From: Unio delphinus
Lineage: Eukaryota; Mollusca; Bivalvia; Unionida; Unionidae
DNA length: 64,000 bases
Direction: 5' to 3'
NCBI GenBank assembly: GCA_029339505.1
Contig: JAQISU010000081.1
Location: forward strand, 21,849,501-21,913,500
Shown here: positions 49,050 to 64,000 of the stretch, piece after piece
Layout of the letters: the number at the start of each line of letters is the position of its first letter
Numbering within the stretch: position 1 is the stretch's first letter
Position numbers and translations under genes: made by a program
Notes under the pieces: generated by a model
The model's database searches: none
Told to the model about the DNA's origin: nothing
Seen by the model: only the letters and a program-made list of their open reading frames with translations

Positions 49050-49510
49050 GTTTCTCTCTATGGCAAATAAATCATGGTACTCTAAAACTGTCCCTATATG
49101 TAAAAATATCATTATACTCTAAACTGTCTCTATATGGCAAAAAATCAGTACTCTAAACTGTTTATCTGGCAAAAAAATAATCTAAACTTTATCTCTATGG
49201 CAAATAAATCACGATACTCGAAACTATCTATTTAAAGCAAATAAATCATGGTATTCTAAACTGTCTCTCTATGGCAAATAAATCATGGTACATATACTCT
49301 AAACTTTCTCTCTATGGCAAATAAATCATGGTATTCTAAACTGTCTCTCTATGGCAAATAAATCATGGTATTCTAAACTGTCTCTCTATGGCAAATAAAT
49401 CATGGTATTTTAAACTGTCTCTCTATGGCAAATAAATCATGGTAAATATACTCTAAACTGTCTCTCTATGGCAAATAAATCATGGTACTCTAAATTGTCT
49501 CAACTGCAAA
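49050..49510. repeat. 37-bp tandem array, younger part
   Basis: Units CTCTCTATGGCAAATAAATC plus ATGGTATTCTAAACTGT, several nearly identical between 49260 and 49500. It is related to 47900-48290 but more homogeneous, and separated from it by about 760 bp of unrelated sequence. Confidence 0.92.
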
Positions 49511-49613
49511 TAACTAATACTATAAACTATATCATAAATATCTTTGTACTTTATATTTTAGGTGAATGAGCCAATAATAAAAAATATGTTTTAACAATAT
49601 GTATGTACAAATG

Positions 49614-49617
<4 letters not shown>

Positions 49618-49662
<45 letters not shown>
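49618..49662. repeat. (TG)n microsatellite
   Basis: About 22 TG units, just after the 37-bp array region. Confidence 0.97.
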
Positions 49663-49664
<2 letters not shown>

Positions 49665-50375
49665 ATTTTACAATATCTCTACACAAAATGGTTAACAAAT
49701 AATTGTAAAAAAATAACTGAATAAAAATATCAGATGTTATATATAACAGATAAGGGCAACAAATGTAAATCTTCATCATGAACAATTTATAAACAATTCA
49801 AACCTATAAAAATACCTATCTGATGATGAATGATGTGGAGAATAAAACTGAAAATATGAATAATTGAAACATCCAAAGTCTGTAAATTCAAATTAATGTT
49901 CTGATATCAAACCCTGAATGTTTAAGAAGGCTGTAAATTCTAATAACAGTTGTGAAAAGCAAGACTAGCAGACACCAAGTCTTTCAATTAGTGCTATTAA
50001 ATGGATCACAAACAATAATTTTAGGTTTGGATTTTGTATCTTGAGGTAATGAGACTCAGAAACAGGAGTGTCAAAGAATCAACACTGGACTAAATTTAAA
50101 TTTTTTATTTTCAAACATTTACAGCAGAATCTTACAGAATCAGTGCAATGAAGAAGGCATTGGGATTGTGGCTCTTGATACCTACCTTCAAATATAACCT
50201 TTAATTTATTAGCCGCCTCTATATAAATATGTCTTCAAATAAAAGACATTAATAAATCCCTTTTCTTATGGTTATTTACATGCTTCACCTTTATTCAAGA
50301 AACACTTGTCCAAAAAGGTCATAATTGTGTGGAGGCGAGTTCATTATAAATAGGTGTACCTCTATATCCCTTATT

Positions 50376-50620
50376 TGGGGCCCTGAGTGGCCAAGTGGTC
50401 TAAAGCACTCTCTGTTACGTATCACTACATCTCACCTATGTATGCATGGGTTCGAGTCTCAGATTCAGCCAAAGTGGGTATGTGAGAAAGCTTGCCAGTA
50501 GCTTCTTGTAGGTCGGTGGTTCTTTCCTGGGTTTTTCTTGGGTTCTTCCTCCACCATTATTACTGGCTACCATGAATAGCCTTTCATGTGCTGCAAAATG
50601 GCATTAAACCCTGCAAAAAC
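50376..50620 (+). mobile_element. SINE-B, full length
   Basis: Begins GGGGCCCTGAGTGGCCAAGT, with B box GGGTTCGAGTC and the full conserved body. An approximate 8-bp duplication ATATCCCT flanks it at 50364-50371 and 50622-50629. Confidence 0.85.
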
Positions 50621-50689
50621 AATATCCCTAATACTGCCTGCTTTTCTATAATTTTGCATCATTTTTAAAGCTAAATTTGGCAATGTAGA

Positions 50690-50900
50690 ATGATGTTTTA
50701 TGTTTTATATATGTTTATATTTTTACAGATGATTGTGCATGTATTCCAGGCTTTATACTTTGAGTTTTAAATTTTCTTAATTATTTAGCCAGACTCTTCA
50801 CATCATGTTGTATGTACTGTATATATTGTATATAACAAATAGAAGGCCTCAAGGTAGATTAGTTCTGTAACTAATTGAGTTACCTTCTCTAAATAAAGTC

Positions 50901-50954
<54 letters not shown>

Positions 50955-50955
50955 T
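50690..50955 (+). mobile_element. LINE-like 3' tail, second family
   Basis: A 3' end of the form AGAAGGCCTCAAGGTAGATT, TTAGTTCTGTAACTAATTGA, GTTACCTTCTCTAAATAAAG, TCTTTATTATT followed by (ATT)n. This resembles 3' termini of CR1/Jockey-type elements; no coding part is left. The 5' limit is approximate. Confidence 0.6.
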
Positions 50956-51617
50956 GGATTCTTAAGCCTCATTTGCAGATAAGCTAATTAGCTGTAAAAA
51001 AGTTTTTTTGCCTTAGCCTGTGTCAACTAGGTGTCACATGTACAAGGTAGGAGAAATGGCAACTTTTTACATCACTGTTCAATCCTGCCACAAGTTTTGT
51101 CATTTATTATAATGACACATGCATTTCACAAAAATGTGGTACCGGTAAATAGGTAACTGACATAAAAGACATTTACAAAATCTTCATGTTTATTAAAATA
51201 TATCCTTTCTTGATTGTTTTTTTTCTGAGGGAGACTTTTTGGTATATCATTTATATTTATTGTCAAGAATATGGCATGGAAAGGACTTTTTTTAAAATCT
51301 GTAAGTTCTTTTCCGAACTGAATTGAGCCAGAAGTATTTTTTATCCAGCTATTTCATGATTAAAGGGCTACTTTGGGCAAATAAAATGAAACCATGCTAA
51401 GATGATGATGAGATTATGGATACAGCAAATATTTTATCTTGAAATCTTTATGGCCAGTCAAGGCTGTTTACTTTATCTTGTATAATAAGTGTTATTGTTA
51501 CACTGGCATGTGTTTATCTACAAACACTACAGTAGATAAATCATAAAGTGTGAAACAGAAAAGTTGTTGATGGTAAATTGTTATGCCTTATATTGTTCTG
51601 CCTTTTTTTGTGTAAAG

Positions 51618-51869
51618 GGGCCCTGAGTGGCCGAGTGGTTTAAAGCTTTCTCCGTTACGGATCACTGCCATCTCATCTCTGTCTGCATGGGTTTGAGTCT
51701 AAGATTTGGCCAATGTGGGTATGTGAGAAAGCTTGCCAGTAGCTTCTCATGGGTCAGTGGTTCTTTCCGGTGGTTTTCCCAGGTTCTTCTTCCACAATTA
51801 ATACTGGCTGCCATGTATAGCCTATTGGTTGCTGAAAATTTTAGCATTAAACCCTACAACTACTACTAG
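51618..51869 (+). mobile_element. SINE-B, full length
   Basis: Complete head (GGGCCCTGAGTGGCCGAGTG, B box GGGTTTGAGTC) and the full SINE-B body, ending in CAACTACTACTA. The short target duplication TTTGTGTA is seen at 51607-51614 and 51870-51877. Short reading frames on either strand here are chance frames of the SINE. Confidence 0.88.
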
Positions 51870-52979
51870 TTTGTGTAGCAGTTAGGAGTCTAAAATAAAC
51901 ACACCTAAGTGTGAATTATTTATCAATACCCAACAGTCAAACCTGTACCATACAAGAAGGCCATGAAGGCCAAGGTCTGCATGTTAAGCCCAAGGTCAAA
52001 CAGGTTGAAGGTCTTTAACCAAACCATTAACAGGCTGCTGATGATGTTAATGCTAATGAAATGTGACCTATTTATAGATAACAACTTGCTTCTTACAATT
52101 ATTACATAATAAAACCCTCTGTGAAGATAAAATTAAGAGCCACCGCCAAGGTTAGAATTTTGACATGAAGTCTGTAGAAACATGCATTACTCCCATGCAT
52201 TTTTATGTGAATTCGCCACCAATGTCATCCAGCTCTGCATTCTGAGGATGGATCAAATTTCAAAGTCTGCTGTGCAAATCTACAGATCACCTCAGTAACC
52301 AGATATATTGTAATGGAAAGACAGATATATAAAGGACATACTAGAGAGAATGGGTCGATTCAGTTTTATAAAAGTCAACTTGCCTCTGGAGAACCTTCAA
52401 GGTGTAATGCATTATCAGAAAGGCCACAATATACAGATCCATATTCCAAATTTAAAAACGGAGTGACAGTGCAGCACTTACTTGCTTTATACTAAGGGGC
52501 AAATGTATCACATTATATGCAGTGGCAAAGCATAAAGGTTTTACATTATTCTGTAAAAACAATCTTTATTTGATGTAATATGACTTTGATCTGTGACCTT
52601 TTGACCTTTGATCTGTGACCTTTTGACCTTCAAGTGCAAGTGCAAGCATTCACAAAGTTTGGTCCAGGTATCTGATATTGAACATTTCTTTGCATGCAGA
52701 AACAATTTTGATTGTTATTGTCATTGACTTTGATATTTGACTACAAAATCAATAAATGTCTTCCTTAGCCCATGTACAGGTCATCCTTAATGACCAGTAA
52801 CTGTAGATGGCTTATAAGTTACATTATTCTTTCATAAAGTTCTTCTTTACCATACTTGCAAGATATGCATAAAGTTTGGCCACAGAAGACTATGGAAAAC
52901 TTGAGTTATTGAGTTAAAAGCAAACTGGTAATAGACCTGACCTGCTGTCTGGCTTTACAACACAGTAACACTCATATCT

Positions 52980-53443
52980 GGTATAACGGTACCAATTGCG
53001 CAAGTCCATGTGGGTGGAGCTTAAGGTGTAGGGTCCATATCATTCAGAAATAAAGAGCAACACAAGCTATGATTGGTGGATTATGTAAGAGTTGTACTTT
53101 CTGTTAGGCTTAAAAAAAGTTTAGCCTCTTGGCAACATGTGAATTTATGCTAATTCCTATGTAGATCATATTTTGTATTTTTTTATGAGTTTTTGAAAAT
53201 GTGATACACATGACTGAAAATAGGCATGTTGTGACTAGATAACTCATACCCCTGTCTAGTTCCAGCAGAGTTATCTCTCTTAAATGCAATGGAGTACCTG
53301 GTTTTGTCATCATCAAATTGACGATCTAACATTGTTCTCCATAACAGTGTGTGAGATGCACGCTAATTTAGGATAGAAAATATATTTATCTCTCTAAATA
53401 TTAGCATTGAGGTCTATGGAAAAACAATTGGTACCGTGATACC
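52980..53443. mobile_element. 464-bp inverted-repeat MITE, copy 1
   Basis: Starts GGTATAACGGTACCAATTG; the right end read inward is GGTATCACGGTACCAATTG, an inverted repeat with one mismatch in 19. No coding capacity. No clear target duplication in the flanks. It is very similar to the copy at 55634-56103. Confidence 0.85.
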
Positions 53444-54263
53444 TAAAAGGTAATACCAGTTCACAGTGTATCCATAGCACCGAGTATACATAGCCACCAT
53501 TTATATACTGTCATAGTGTCATTTGGTTAAACAATGGATATTGAGAAGTTTTTGTCTAATATTGACAGACTTTTACATAGAAAATGTATAAAATCTTCAG
53601 AAAATAAGACACATTAGCTTTGGAATGGGGCTTTTGTAACTATACCTATAACATATATAGACTGATGGCTTTATGCCTGTGTAGTCAGCTTCAAGATTAG
53701 CATACAAGCAAAAACAATAAGTTACGTAAAGTTAATTTAGTTAATTTTAGCCAAATATTGACTATTTTATGCACACAAGATGAAAAATCATGGATAAAAA
53801 AACAACTCTCTTGTTCTTCTAAAGCATGACATAGAGCAGGATAGAGGACACTCCTGGTCATCTTGTAGATAGTTCACTTGTATCAGAAAGAATATTCTGG
53901 TATGAGTATTTTAGGTAATTTATTAAAGATGTGATATTCCTTCCTATTTTCATTTTAATTGTCCTGCTCTAATTGTCTTTTTTTTTGTTGTAAACTTTTT
54001 TGCCTTGAAAATTGAACATGCGATTCCTTAGTTAGATAATCATTATTGAGGTCTCTACTACATATAGAAGCCTGGATTTTAGGTTCTCACTTTATCAGTA
54101 ATGCATTTTTGGATAATTTAATTGCATTGAAGTTAATACATGTGTTCTTGAACTCATCTATATTACATGGATAATATATTGGAGGAAATAAAAAGACCAC
54201 ACCTTATGTATAACATTCAGTTATCTCCCTTACACAGACATAACATTTCAATAGATTTTAACC

Positions 54264-54365
54264 GTGGGTCGGTGGTTCTTTCCGGGTTTTTCCGGTTTCT
54301 TCCTCCACCACTAATACTGGCCGCCATGTATAGCCTATATATTGTGCTGAAAAATGGCGTTAAAC

Positions 54366-54395
<30 letters not shown>
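54264..54395 (+). mobile_element. SINE-B, 5'-truncated, with poly(A) tail
   Basis: Starts inside the body at GTGGGTCGGTGGTTCTTTCC, runs to ATGGCGTTAAACC and ends in an uninterrupted A tract of about 27 bases. A perfect 11-bp target duplication AGATTTTAACC is present at 54253-54263 and 54396-54406. The tRNA head is absent, so this copy inserted already truncated. The long A tract suggests a young insertion. Confidence 0.93.
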
Positions 54396-54396
<1 letters not shown>

Positions 54397-55633
54397 GATT
54401 TTAACCCATAATTTAAGTGAATGTGTATAAAAATAAAGAGAAGATTTTTGTGAAGTATCATATTAGCCCATGGTCTTGATGCAAACTGAACTAGAAGTAC
54501 TTTAATAATTTCTCCCAGTAAAGTTTACAAGTTTGAAAACTGATCAAACATGCTTTGTTTGGTTTAGGTATTTTTCTGTCTGACAGAAGCCCATTATTGG
54601 TAATTTCTTATTTAGAAGAAATATAAGTTATATGCATCTATATTATCTACATTATTCACCCTTTTATATTAGCTAGGAATGAACACCATGTCACCTGATA
54701 TTTGGTGCATGTAAGGGATGTTATAGAATAGGTGCTTTTGAATTGTATTTGCACCTATGGTCCACTGCCGCCCTATATTTTCTAAGATAATGTTATCAAG
54801 CTCTCACTTCTCATTTTTCTCATTGCTGCTTTTGTCTAATTTAATTCCATTATCATTAGCTACATCTCCCATTTAGATACAAACTTTCCTCCTGTTTTTA
54901 AATCCATTGGACTCAATATACTCATTGTTAAACTTTAGCTTTTTTCTGTATTTTAGTCCCCATTTTCACCCCCAAATCCAACATAACCACTTAGAAAGCT
55001 GTTATCTACTTTATTTGAATGTCAGATTGGCTTATTACATCAAATGTATTCACTACACAAAGGAGGGAAGATTTCTATTTGTATGACAAAGAGGCTGGGA
55101 AGCTTGACCTTTGTGTGAGGATTGGGGGTTACTGACCTCATTCATATGCTGACACTATAAAGTGTTCAAAGCTAAGACTTTATAATTGGATTGGGCCATG
55201 TCCACCTGTCCCTGTTGTTACTTTCTGTGTTCATGAAACAAATATAAGTCCTTTATTTTAGATCAAAAGGTCTCTTTAAGAGTAGAACTGGTACATGCTA
55301 ACCAGTGCATTGACCTTTGACCTTACTATTAAACAATATGACATAATGTGATTTATCCCCTATCACCAAAGCGAAGTTCGATAAGTGCTAATATGAATAA
55401 AACACAACTCATAGTTAAAAGAATCCATTTTATTTCAAAAGATGAGTTTGATAGTGAAGCAAAGGTATGAAAACAAGAGTTCAAACCGCTCAATAACATT
55501 TCTATACACAATCATATAAAACATAGCTTAGTACCTCATAAAATTGTTTTTGACAAGCGAGACTAGGTACATTTGTTACTTATATAGTCCCAAGCTATTT
55601 CACAGATTATTGGAAAAATCAAGGTTTGCTATA

Positions 55634-56103
55634 GGTATAATGGTACCAATTGCGCAAGTCCATGTGGGTGGAGCTTAAGGTGTAGGGTCCATACCATTCA
55701 GAAAAAAAGAACAACACAAGCTATGATTGGTGGATTATGTAAGAGTTGTACTTTCTGTTAGGCTTAAAAAAAAGTTTAGCCTCTTGGCAAAACATTTGAA
55801 TTTATGCTAATTCCTATATAGATCATATTTTGTATTTTTTATGATTTTTTGAAAATGTGATACACATGACTGAAAATAGGCATGTTGTGACTAGATAACT
55901 CATACCCCTGTCTAGTTCCAGCAGAGTTATCTCTCTTAAATGCAATGGAGTACCTGGTTTTGTCATCATCAAATTGACGATCTAACATTGTTCTCTATAA
56001 CAGTGTGTGAGATGCACGCTAAATAAATTAGGATAGAAAATATATTTATCTCTCCAAATATTAGCATTGAGGTCTATGGAAAAACAATTCTTACCGTGAT
56101 ACC
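55634..56103. mobile_element. 470-bp inverted-repeat MITE, copy 2
   Basis: Same orientation and nearly the same sequence as 52980-53443 throughout, with GGTATAATGGTACCAATTG on the left and AATTCTTACCGTGATACC on the right. It is followed directly by the 33-bp array. Confidence 0.85.
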
Positions 56104-56262
56104 ATCTGAGTGCTTCCTTGCAATAGTACATATCATATCTGAGTGCTTCCTTGCAATAGTACATATCATATCTGAGTGCTTCCTTGCAATAGTACATATC
56201 ATATCTGAGTGCTTCCTTGCAATAGTACATATCATATCTGAGTGCTTCCTTGCAATAGTACA
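56104..56262. repeat. 33-bp tandem repeat, about 5 units
   Basis: Identical units ATCTGAGTGCTTCCTTGCAA plus TAGTACATATCAT, beginning immediately at the right end of the MITE at 55634-56103. Confidence 0.96.
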
Positions 56263-56959
56263 TGTTTTTGTTCCATCATTTCATAGGAATCTTTTACTGA
56301 TAATTCAGACAACAAACACTCCAAATTTAATACTTAGGCCGATCTGCAATATACAGAATACTGCTGAAATGAATATGTCACTTTTATTGGTGTTACAGGC
56401 CTGGAAAATTCACAGGAGCTGGACATTCTATAGAATCTGACTCTTACCTCATAAACAACAAAATACAACCTACGGTGCAAGACATATCTGTCAGATGACA
56501 GTACAGATCACCTGCATATCAATACTGAATGATGATGAAGACAAACCAAGTGAATAATATAGATCACAGTTCATTTTATTTTCACATGATAGTGCTATAC
56601 TACTCAGGAGGAATGTTTAGATCCAGTTTGGCAAGTGTATAAGCAACAGTGTCAAAGAGACTGACCATAACATAAAAGGTATAATAGTCAATGAGATGCA
56701 AAAAGTAGGTTATAGTGACTTACTTTTGGCATCATATAGTACTCTACAGGAGCTATGTGCATATCCAGTATAATAAACAAATGCCAAAAACAGTGTCTGT
56801 GAAACTCATGATTACTAGAAAAGGAGATATAGGTCATATTGACCTACTTTTGGCATGGTAGTGTAGTATATTCCTCAAGACCCATGCAATAGTCAATATA
56901 TTGTCATGAATATACAAGCATCAAGCATGTCCAACAAATGATGTAAACATAAAAAGTGT

Positions 56960-56960
<1 letters not shown>

Positions 56961-56996
<36 letters not shown>
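56961..56996. repeat. (TG)n microsatellite
   Basis: About 18 TG units abutting the SINE-A fragment. Confidence 0.96.
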
Positions 56997-56999
<3 letters not shown>

Positions 57000-57110
57000 T
57001 TGTGATTTGGACTTTTAATTTGTAGCTTTAAATTTTTTCAGTCATATCATAATTATCATGCTGCAGACATGAAGCATCATGTCTCACATTTGTCCAATCT
57101 GACAAGCATG
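57000..57110 (-). mobile_element. SINE-A 3' fragment
   Basis: On the minus strand it carries the distal SINE-A body (TGTCTGCAGCATGAT, TATGACTGAAAAA, AAAGCTACA and the AAATCACA end). It lacks the tRNA head and most of the middle. It abuts a (TG)n tract at 56960-56996. No target duplication was found. Confidence 0.6.
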
Positions 57111-57429
57111 TTGCAAAAGTCACTTGACATTCCCACTTACTTTTAAAGTACAAGATGATTTTTTTTCTTAAAAACAAATAAGTTGGAATACATTAAACTT
57201 GAGCCATTTTCATCAAAACTGAAACAATTTCAAAATTGTTACAATCTGTCAGCAATCACTGAACCCAGTTAAAATGATTGGAAAGAAACCCAAAGTAAAA
57301 CTAAATTGGTTACATGGGCTTTTGTTTATTCAAGAGAAGATACCAAATCTCTACAAAAAATAAATATTTCATTCTTTCCAAAAAAAAGCTAACTCAAAAG
57401 GCATACTCTAAATTGCATATGAAATGTAA

Positions 57430-58170
57430 TGCTGGGACATAATCATTACTGGACAATATATACTCTACATAGATATCAAAACATAATGCAGGGACATGAT
57501 CATCCTATTCAAGGGCTACTGTACATATACTAGTTTAAAATTTAAAGCAGGGACATGATCATCCTATGCAAGGCCTACTGTACATATAGTTTAAAATGTA
57601 AAGCAAGGACATGATCATCCTATTCAAGGTCTACTGTACATATAGTTTAAAATGTAAAGCAGAAACATGATCCTCATATTTAAGGTCTACTGTACATATA
57701 ATTTAAAATGTAAAGCAGGGACATGATCATCCTATGCAAGGCCTACTGTACATATAGTTTAAAATGTAAAGTAAGGACATGATCATCCTATTCAAGGTCT
57801 ACTGTACACATAGTTTAAAATGTAAAGCAGGGACATGATCATCATATTCAAGGCCTAATGTACATATAGTTTAAAATGTAAAGCAGGGACATGATCATCA
57901 TATTCAAGGCCTACTGTACATATAGTTTAAAATGTAAAGCAGAAACATGATCCTCATATTCAAGGTCTACTGTACATATAATTTAAAATGTAAAGCAGGG
58001 ACATGATCCTCATATTCAAGGTCTACTGTACATATAGTTTAAAGAGGAACATGATCATCCTATTCAAGGTCTACTGTACATATAGTTTAAAATGTAAAGC
58101 AGGGACATGATCATCATATTCAAGGCCTACTGTACATATAGTTTAAAATGTAAAGCAGGGACATAAATCA
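57430..58170. repeat. 56-bp minisatellite, about 13 units
   Basis: Unit CTACTGTACATATAGTTTAA plus AATGTAAAGCAGGGACATGA plus TCATCCTATTCAAGGT, with a deletion-bearing unit near 58040. Confidence 0.95.
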
Positions 58171-58794
58171 TGTTGCCCTCTGTCAGCTCAGTATACATAC
58201 AGTACTGTATGCTAAAATGTAAAGCAGAGTTTTTCAATAATGGAAAATATGCTGTTAAGGATCGAATATCTGCATCTTTAGTTTATGTAAATCTTATTTT
58301 ATTTATCATGTTTATTTATATCAACAGCTGTGTGTCAATAAGTGACAGATCCCTTTTTGTAAAAATGGTCTTGACATGCTTATTTTTGTTATGAATTTTC
58401 GGACATACCATTAATGATTGGAATGAAAATAATTTCTTACTTTTTGATGAAAAATTATCTACTTATGTATCAATATAGCAACATGGATACTAATCAGCAC
58501 TGTTTCAAAGCAGCTAATTTCAGCTTAAAAGTGGATGAGTGGGTTGAATATTACAGTATACCAGCACAAATCTGGCTGTATGGCACCTAACAGTACAGAA
58601 AATGTTTCAGTCACATCTAATTTTTAACCAAGGTTTGAAGTGAATCAAAACAAAGAAAAAATGTATCTATAATTTCAAAAATACATCCTGAGAAAGTATT
58701 TTCACAACTTGCATTGACTAAATATGTTTCTGCTTTCATGAACCCCAAGATTTATACAACTTAACAACAGCTAATATATATGTATGTCATGAGA

Positions 58795-58797
<3 letters not shown>

Positions 58798-58853
<56 letters not shown>

Positions 58854-59030
58854 GTGAGGACTTTGTATAGCTCCAAATCTTTAGAAGTTCTAAGCACTCT
58901 ACAACATCTATAATGACATGACTACAGAAAAACAAAAAACAAAAACCATGAAATTGGAATACATAAAAACATGCTGAAAATATTTAAGGTATGATGCAGT
59001 CGAAAAACGTGAGTTTTAAGAGCATATATG
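58798..59030 (-). mobile_element. LINE 3' tail, same family as 15200-15895
   Basis: The minus strand reads CTTAAATATTTTCAGCATG, later CATTATAGATGTTGTAGAGT, AACTTCTAAAGATTTGGAGC and TATACAAAGTCCTCA, then an (ATT)n tail of about 54 bases. This matches the 3' end at 15745-15890. 5'-truncated. Confidence 0.82.
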
Positions 59031-59726
59031 CATTGCAAATAGGAAACCTAACACATGACTGACTGGCTATTGTTGTATTCGCATGGATGTATTCATTTGT
59101 TTGTTTAGAAACCATTACTGAAGTTTTTAAATAAGCAACAATGCATCTCATTGCCAGTAATAGCTATTAAAGATAATACCAGATGTGTGTTTTACATGGG
59201 CAATTGTTTCGATTTTTCAGCAAATTTTAGAAGCATGTTTCAGGCTGAGGATAACAATCTGCCATATTTAGAAGAATCAACTCCTTTTGTTTTACAGGCC
59301 TAGATTTGAATGGAGGTATTCTCATGAGTAAAACATTTGCTATGATTTAGGTATTTGCTTGTGGTAAATTTCTGCAACATAATAATCCTGCTCAAATCAG
59401 TTATTGATAAGAAAAAAGCAGTGACAAATGTGAAAATGATCTGTTGTTGTCAATAATGTGACAGTTGCATACACTGTATATGTTTGCTTACTTTTGTTCA
59501 TTTAGTTACTTTGATTAAATTTGTACAGATACTGTTTTAACAAAATACTAACTGATTGTGAATGTTGAGAAAATTCCCCACACCCATAATATTAAATAAC
59601 TTTCTAAACAGTAACATCATATTAACCCCATCATATTATTATCCTTCCCACATATTTTTTAAAGAATGTTTTAGAATTTTATAATCTTCTGTGTGTGTGT
59701 GTGTAAAATCACTAAACTCCTACTGT

Positions 59727-60230
59727 CTCATGGGTCGGTGGTTCTTTCCTGGGGTTTTCCTGTGTTCTTCCTCCACCATTAATACTGGTAGGGACTAACA
59801 GAGTAGATAATTTTTGCAGAGTACCGAATCCGAGTATTTTGATGTACTATTTGCCGGATCCGGGCATGAACCATGTAGTAGGTGCGACTCCGTTTGTTTC
59901 ATTATCGCATGCGAAGCTTAAACTATTCGTGTACCGTATACCATATATATTGCCTATAAGATGAAATTTTTTATTATTAACTAAAATTATTATGTATTAA
60001 AAAACTATTTTTTTTTAAAGTTCGATATATATTGAATTATTTTACTTGTAACCATTTGTGCACTTATTATTTGCCGAGGCGAATACTTCCAAATAGTGCC
60101 GAAAAACCGAATATTCGGCAGAAGTGAATGTCCAAGGCGATTTCCGGTTAGGCCATAAATACTGGCCATCATGTAAAGCCATTCGTGTGCTGGAAAATGG
60201 CAAAAAACCCTACAACAACAACAACAACTC
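59727..60230 (+). mobile_element. SINE-B 3' part, split by a hAT-like MITE
   Basis: The SINE-B body starts at CATGGGTCGGTGGTTCTTTC and is interrupted after AATACTGG (59788). It resumes at 60158-60165 with the same AATACTGG and continues CCATCATGTAAAGCC to CCCTACAACAACAACAAC. The SINE therefore predates the MITE at 59789-60157. The tRNA head is missing. Confidence 0.85.
59789..60157. mobile_element. 369-bp hAT-like MITE
   Basis: Bounded by a perfect 8-bp target duplication AATACTGG made within SINE-B. The ends are imperfectly inverted: TAGGGACTAAC on the left, TATGGCCTAAC when the right end is read inward. The interior has CCGAATATTCGG-like palindromes and no coding capacity. The 8-bp duplication and TAGGG start are typical of hAT superfamily elements. 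Confidence 0.8.
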
Positions 60231-60968
60231 CTACTACACCATTTGACAGAGATAATTATAACCTTGAATTTGGATTGAGGATGATTTGCATATTTGTGTA
60301 CATGTAGTTTTCAATTCAACTTTCATCGACGTGTTACTGAGGAACTACATATGCTTACATATGAGGCATATTCAACTACAAACTGTGTAGACTTCTGCAA
60401 ACAAACATTAATATTGGAGAAGGGTATCCTAGGAAGAAAGCAACAAAGAATCTTGGGAACACCTCAAATACTGTAATTAAAAGGATGACAGTGTCATGAC
60501 AAAATGAAAACTGAGAAGTTGGAGCAGACGTAAAACAATTATGACCAAAAAGAAGATTGACAACTGGAATAAACAATCAAGATTTGCCACTTATTTTTGC
60601 ATGCTGCTGTTGTTTCTAACCAGAAGTGTTCATTTTGATATGCTGTGACATCAACAGAACTTTAAAATCATGCCTCAATGGTAACAGAAATTGATTTCAA
60701 ACTGGTAAATAAAGATGAGTATACTGGTATATAGTGGCATTCCCCATTTAATTAACTGATAAACCAGCTTGTAAGTGATATTCATTACAAATCAGTTTTC
60801 TAATTTCTACTTAATTCAATATTTTACATTTTCATATGAGAAATTTCACGTGTATTGTTGAAACTAAAAATTAAGTGCCAAATAGGACTACAAAATTTGT
60901 AGCTAAGGCAGCATTTCAAATTAAAATTAGTGACAAGTGTTTAATTTGATCAGATACCCACAATTAAA

Positions 60969-64000
<3,032 letters not shown>

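Overview
The window is A+T-rich eukaryotic DNA. It has long introns, canonical GT-AG splice sites, abundant tRNA-derived SINEs, hAT-type and other inverted-repeat DNA transposons, non-LTR retrotransposon tails and many minisatellites. There is no sign of prokaryotic gene organisation. The repeat style and the one recognisable host gene suggest a mollusc, most likely a marine bivalve; this is inference, because no species-diagnostic sequence was seen.

The only host gene I can support is a FOXRED2 (ERFAD) orthologue on the minus strand. Six consecutive coding exons, all phase-compatible, lie at 42793-42663, 35360-35240, 19550-19311, 18662-18499, 14846-14681 and 11944-11706. They encode about 353 residues covering the middle of the flavoprotein. 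The 5' exons (FAD-binding N-terminus) and the 3' exons (C-terminus) were not found and are probably outside the window. Almost everything from 11.7 to 42.8 kb is therefore FOXRED2 intron.

Layout. 1-11.7 kb: two SINE families (called SINE-A and SINE-B here), a CpG-retaining insert that may be a solo LTR, and a 58-bp tandem array. 11.7-19.6 kb: four FOXRED2 exons, a LINE remnant, a 42-bp array, and a 113-bp array whose unit copies the end of a FOXRED2 exon with its splice donor, split by a 1.4-kb inverted-repeat element. 19.6-35.2 kb: the 15.7-kb intron. It holds a second, older copy of that 1.4-kb element, swollen by a 30-bp minisatellite that is itself split by a hAT element carrying a two-exon zinc-finger gene. 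It also holds a 2.5-kb element bounded by inverted AAGCTTGC-rich arrays. 35.2-42.8 kb: an intron with two hAT elements, each with a perfect 8-bp target duplication. One carries a BED zinc-finger fragment; the other carries a broken transposase and is inserted in a tandem array. 42.8-64 kb: no recognisable exon, but several minisatellites, a duplicated inverted-repeat MITE, SINE-B copies (one split by a small hAT-like MITE) and LINE tails.

No new multi-gene system is evident. The most unusual content is structural: nested insertions that can be ordered in time, and minisatellites whose single-copy ancestors are visible in the same window.
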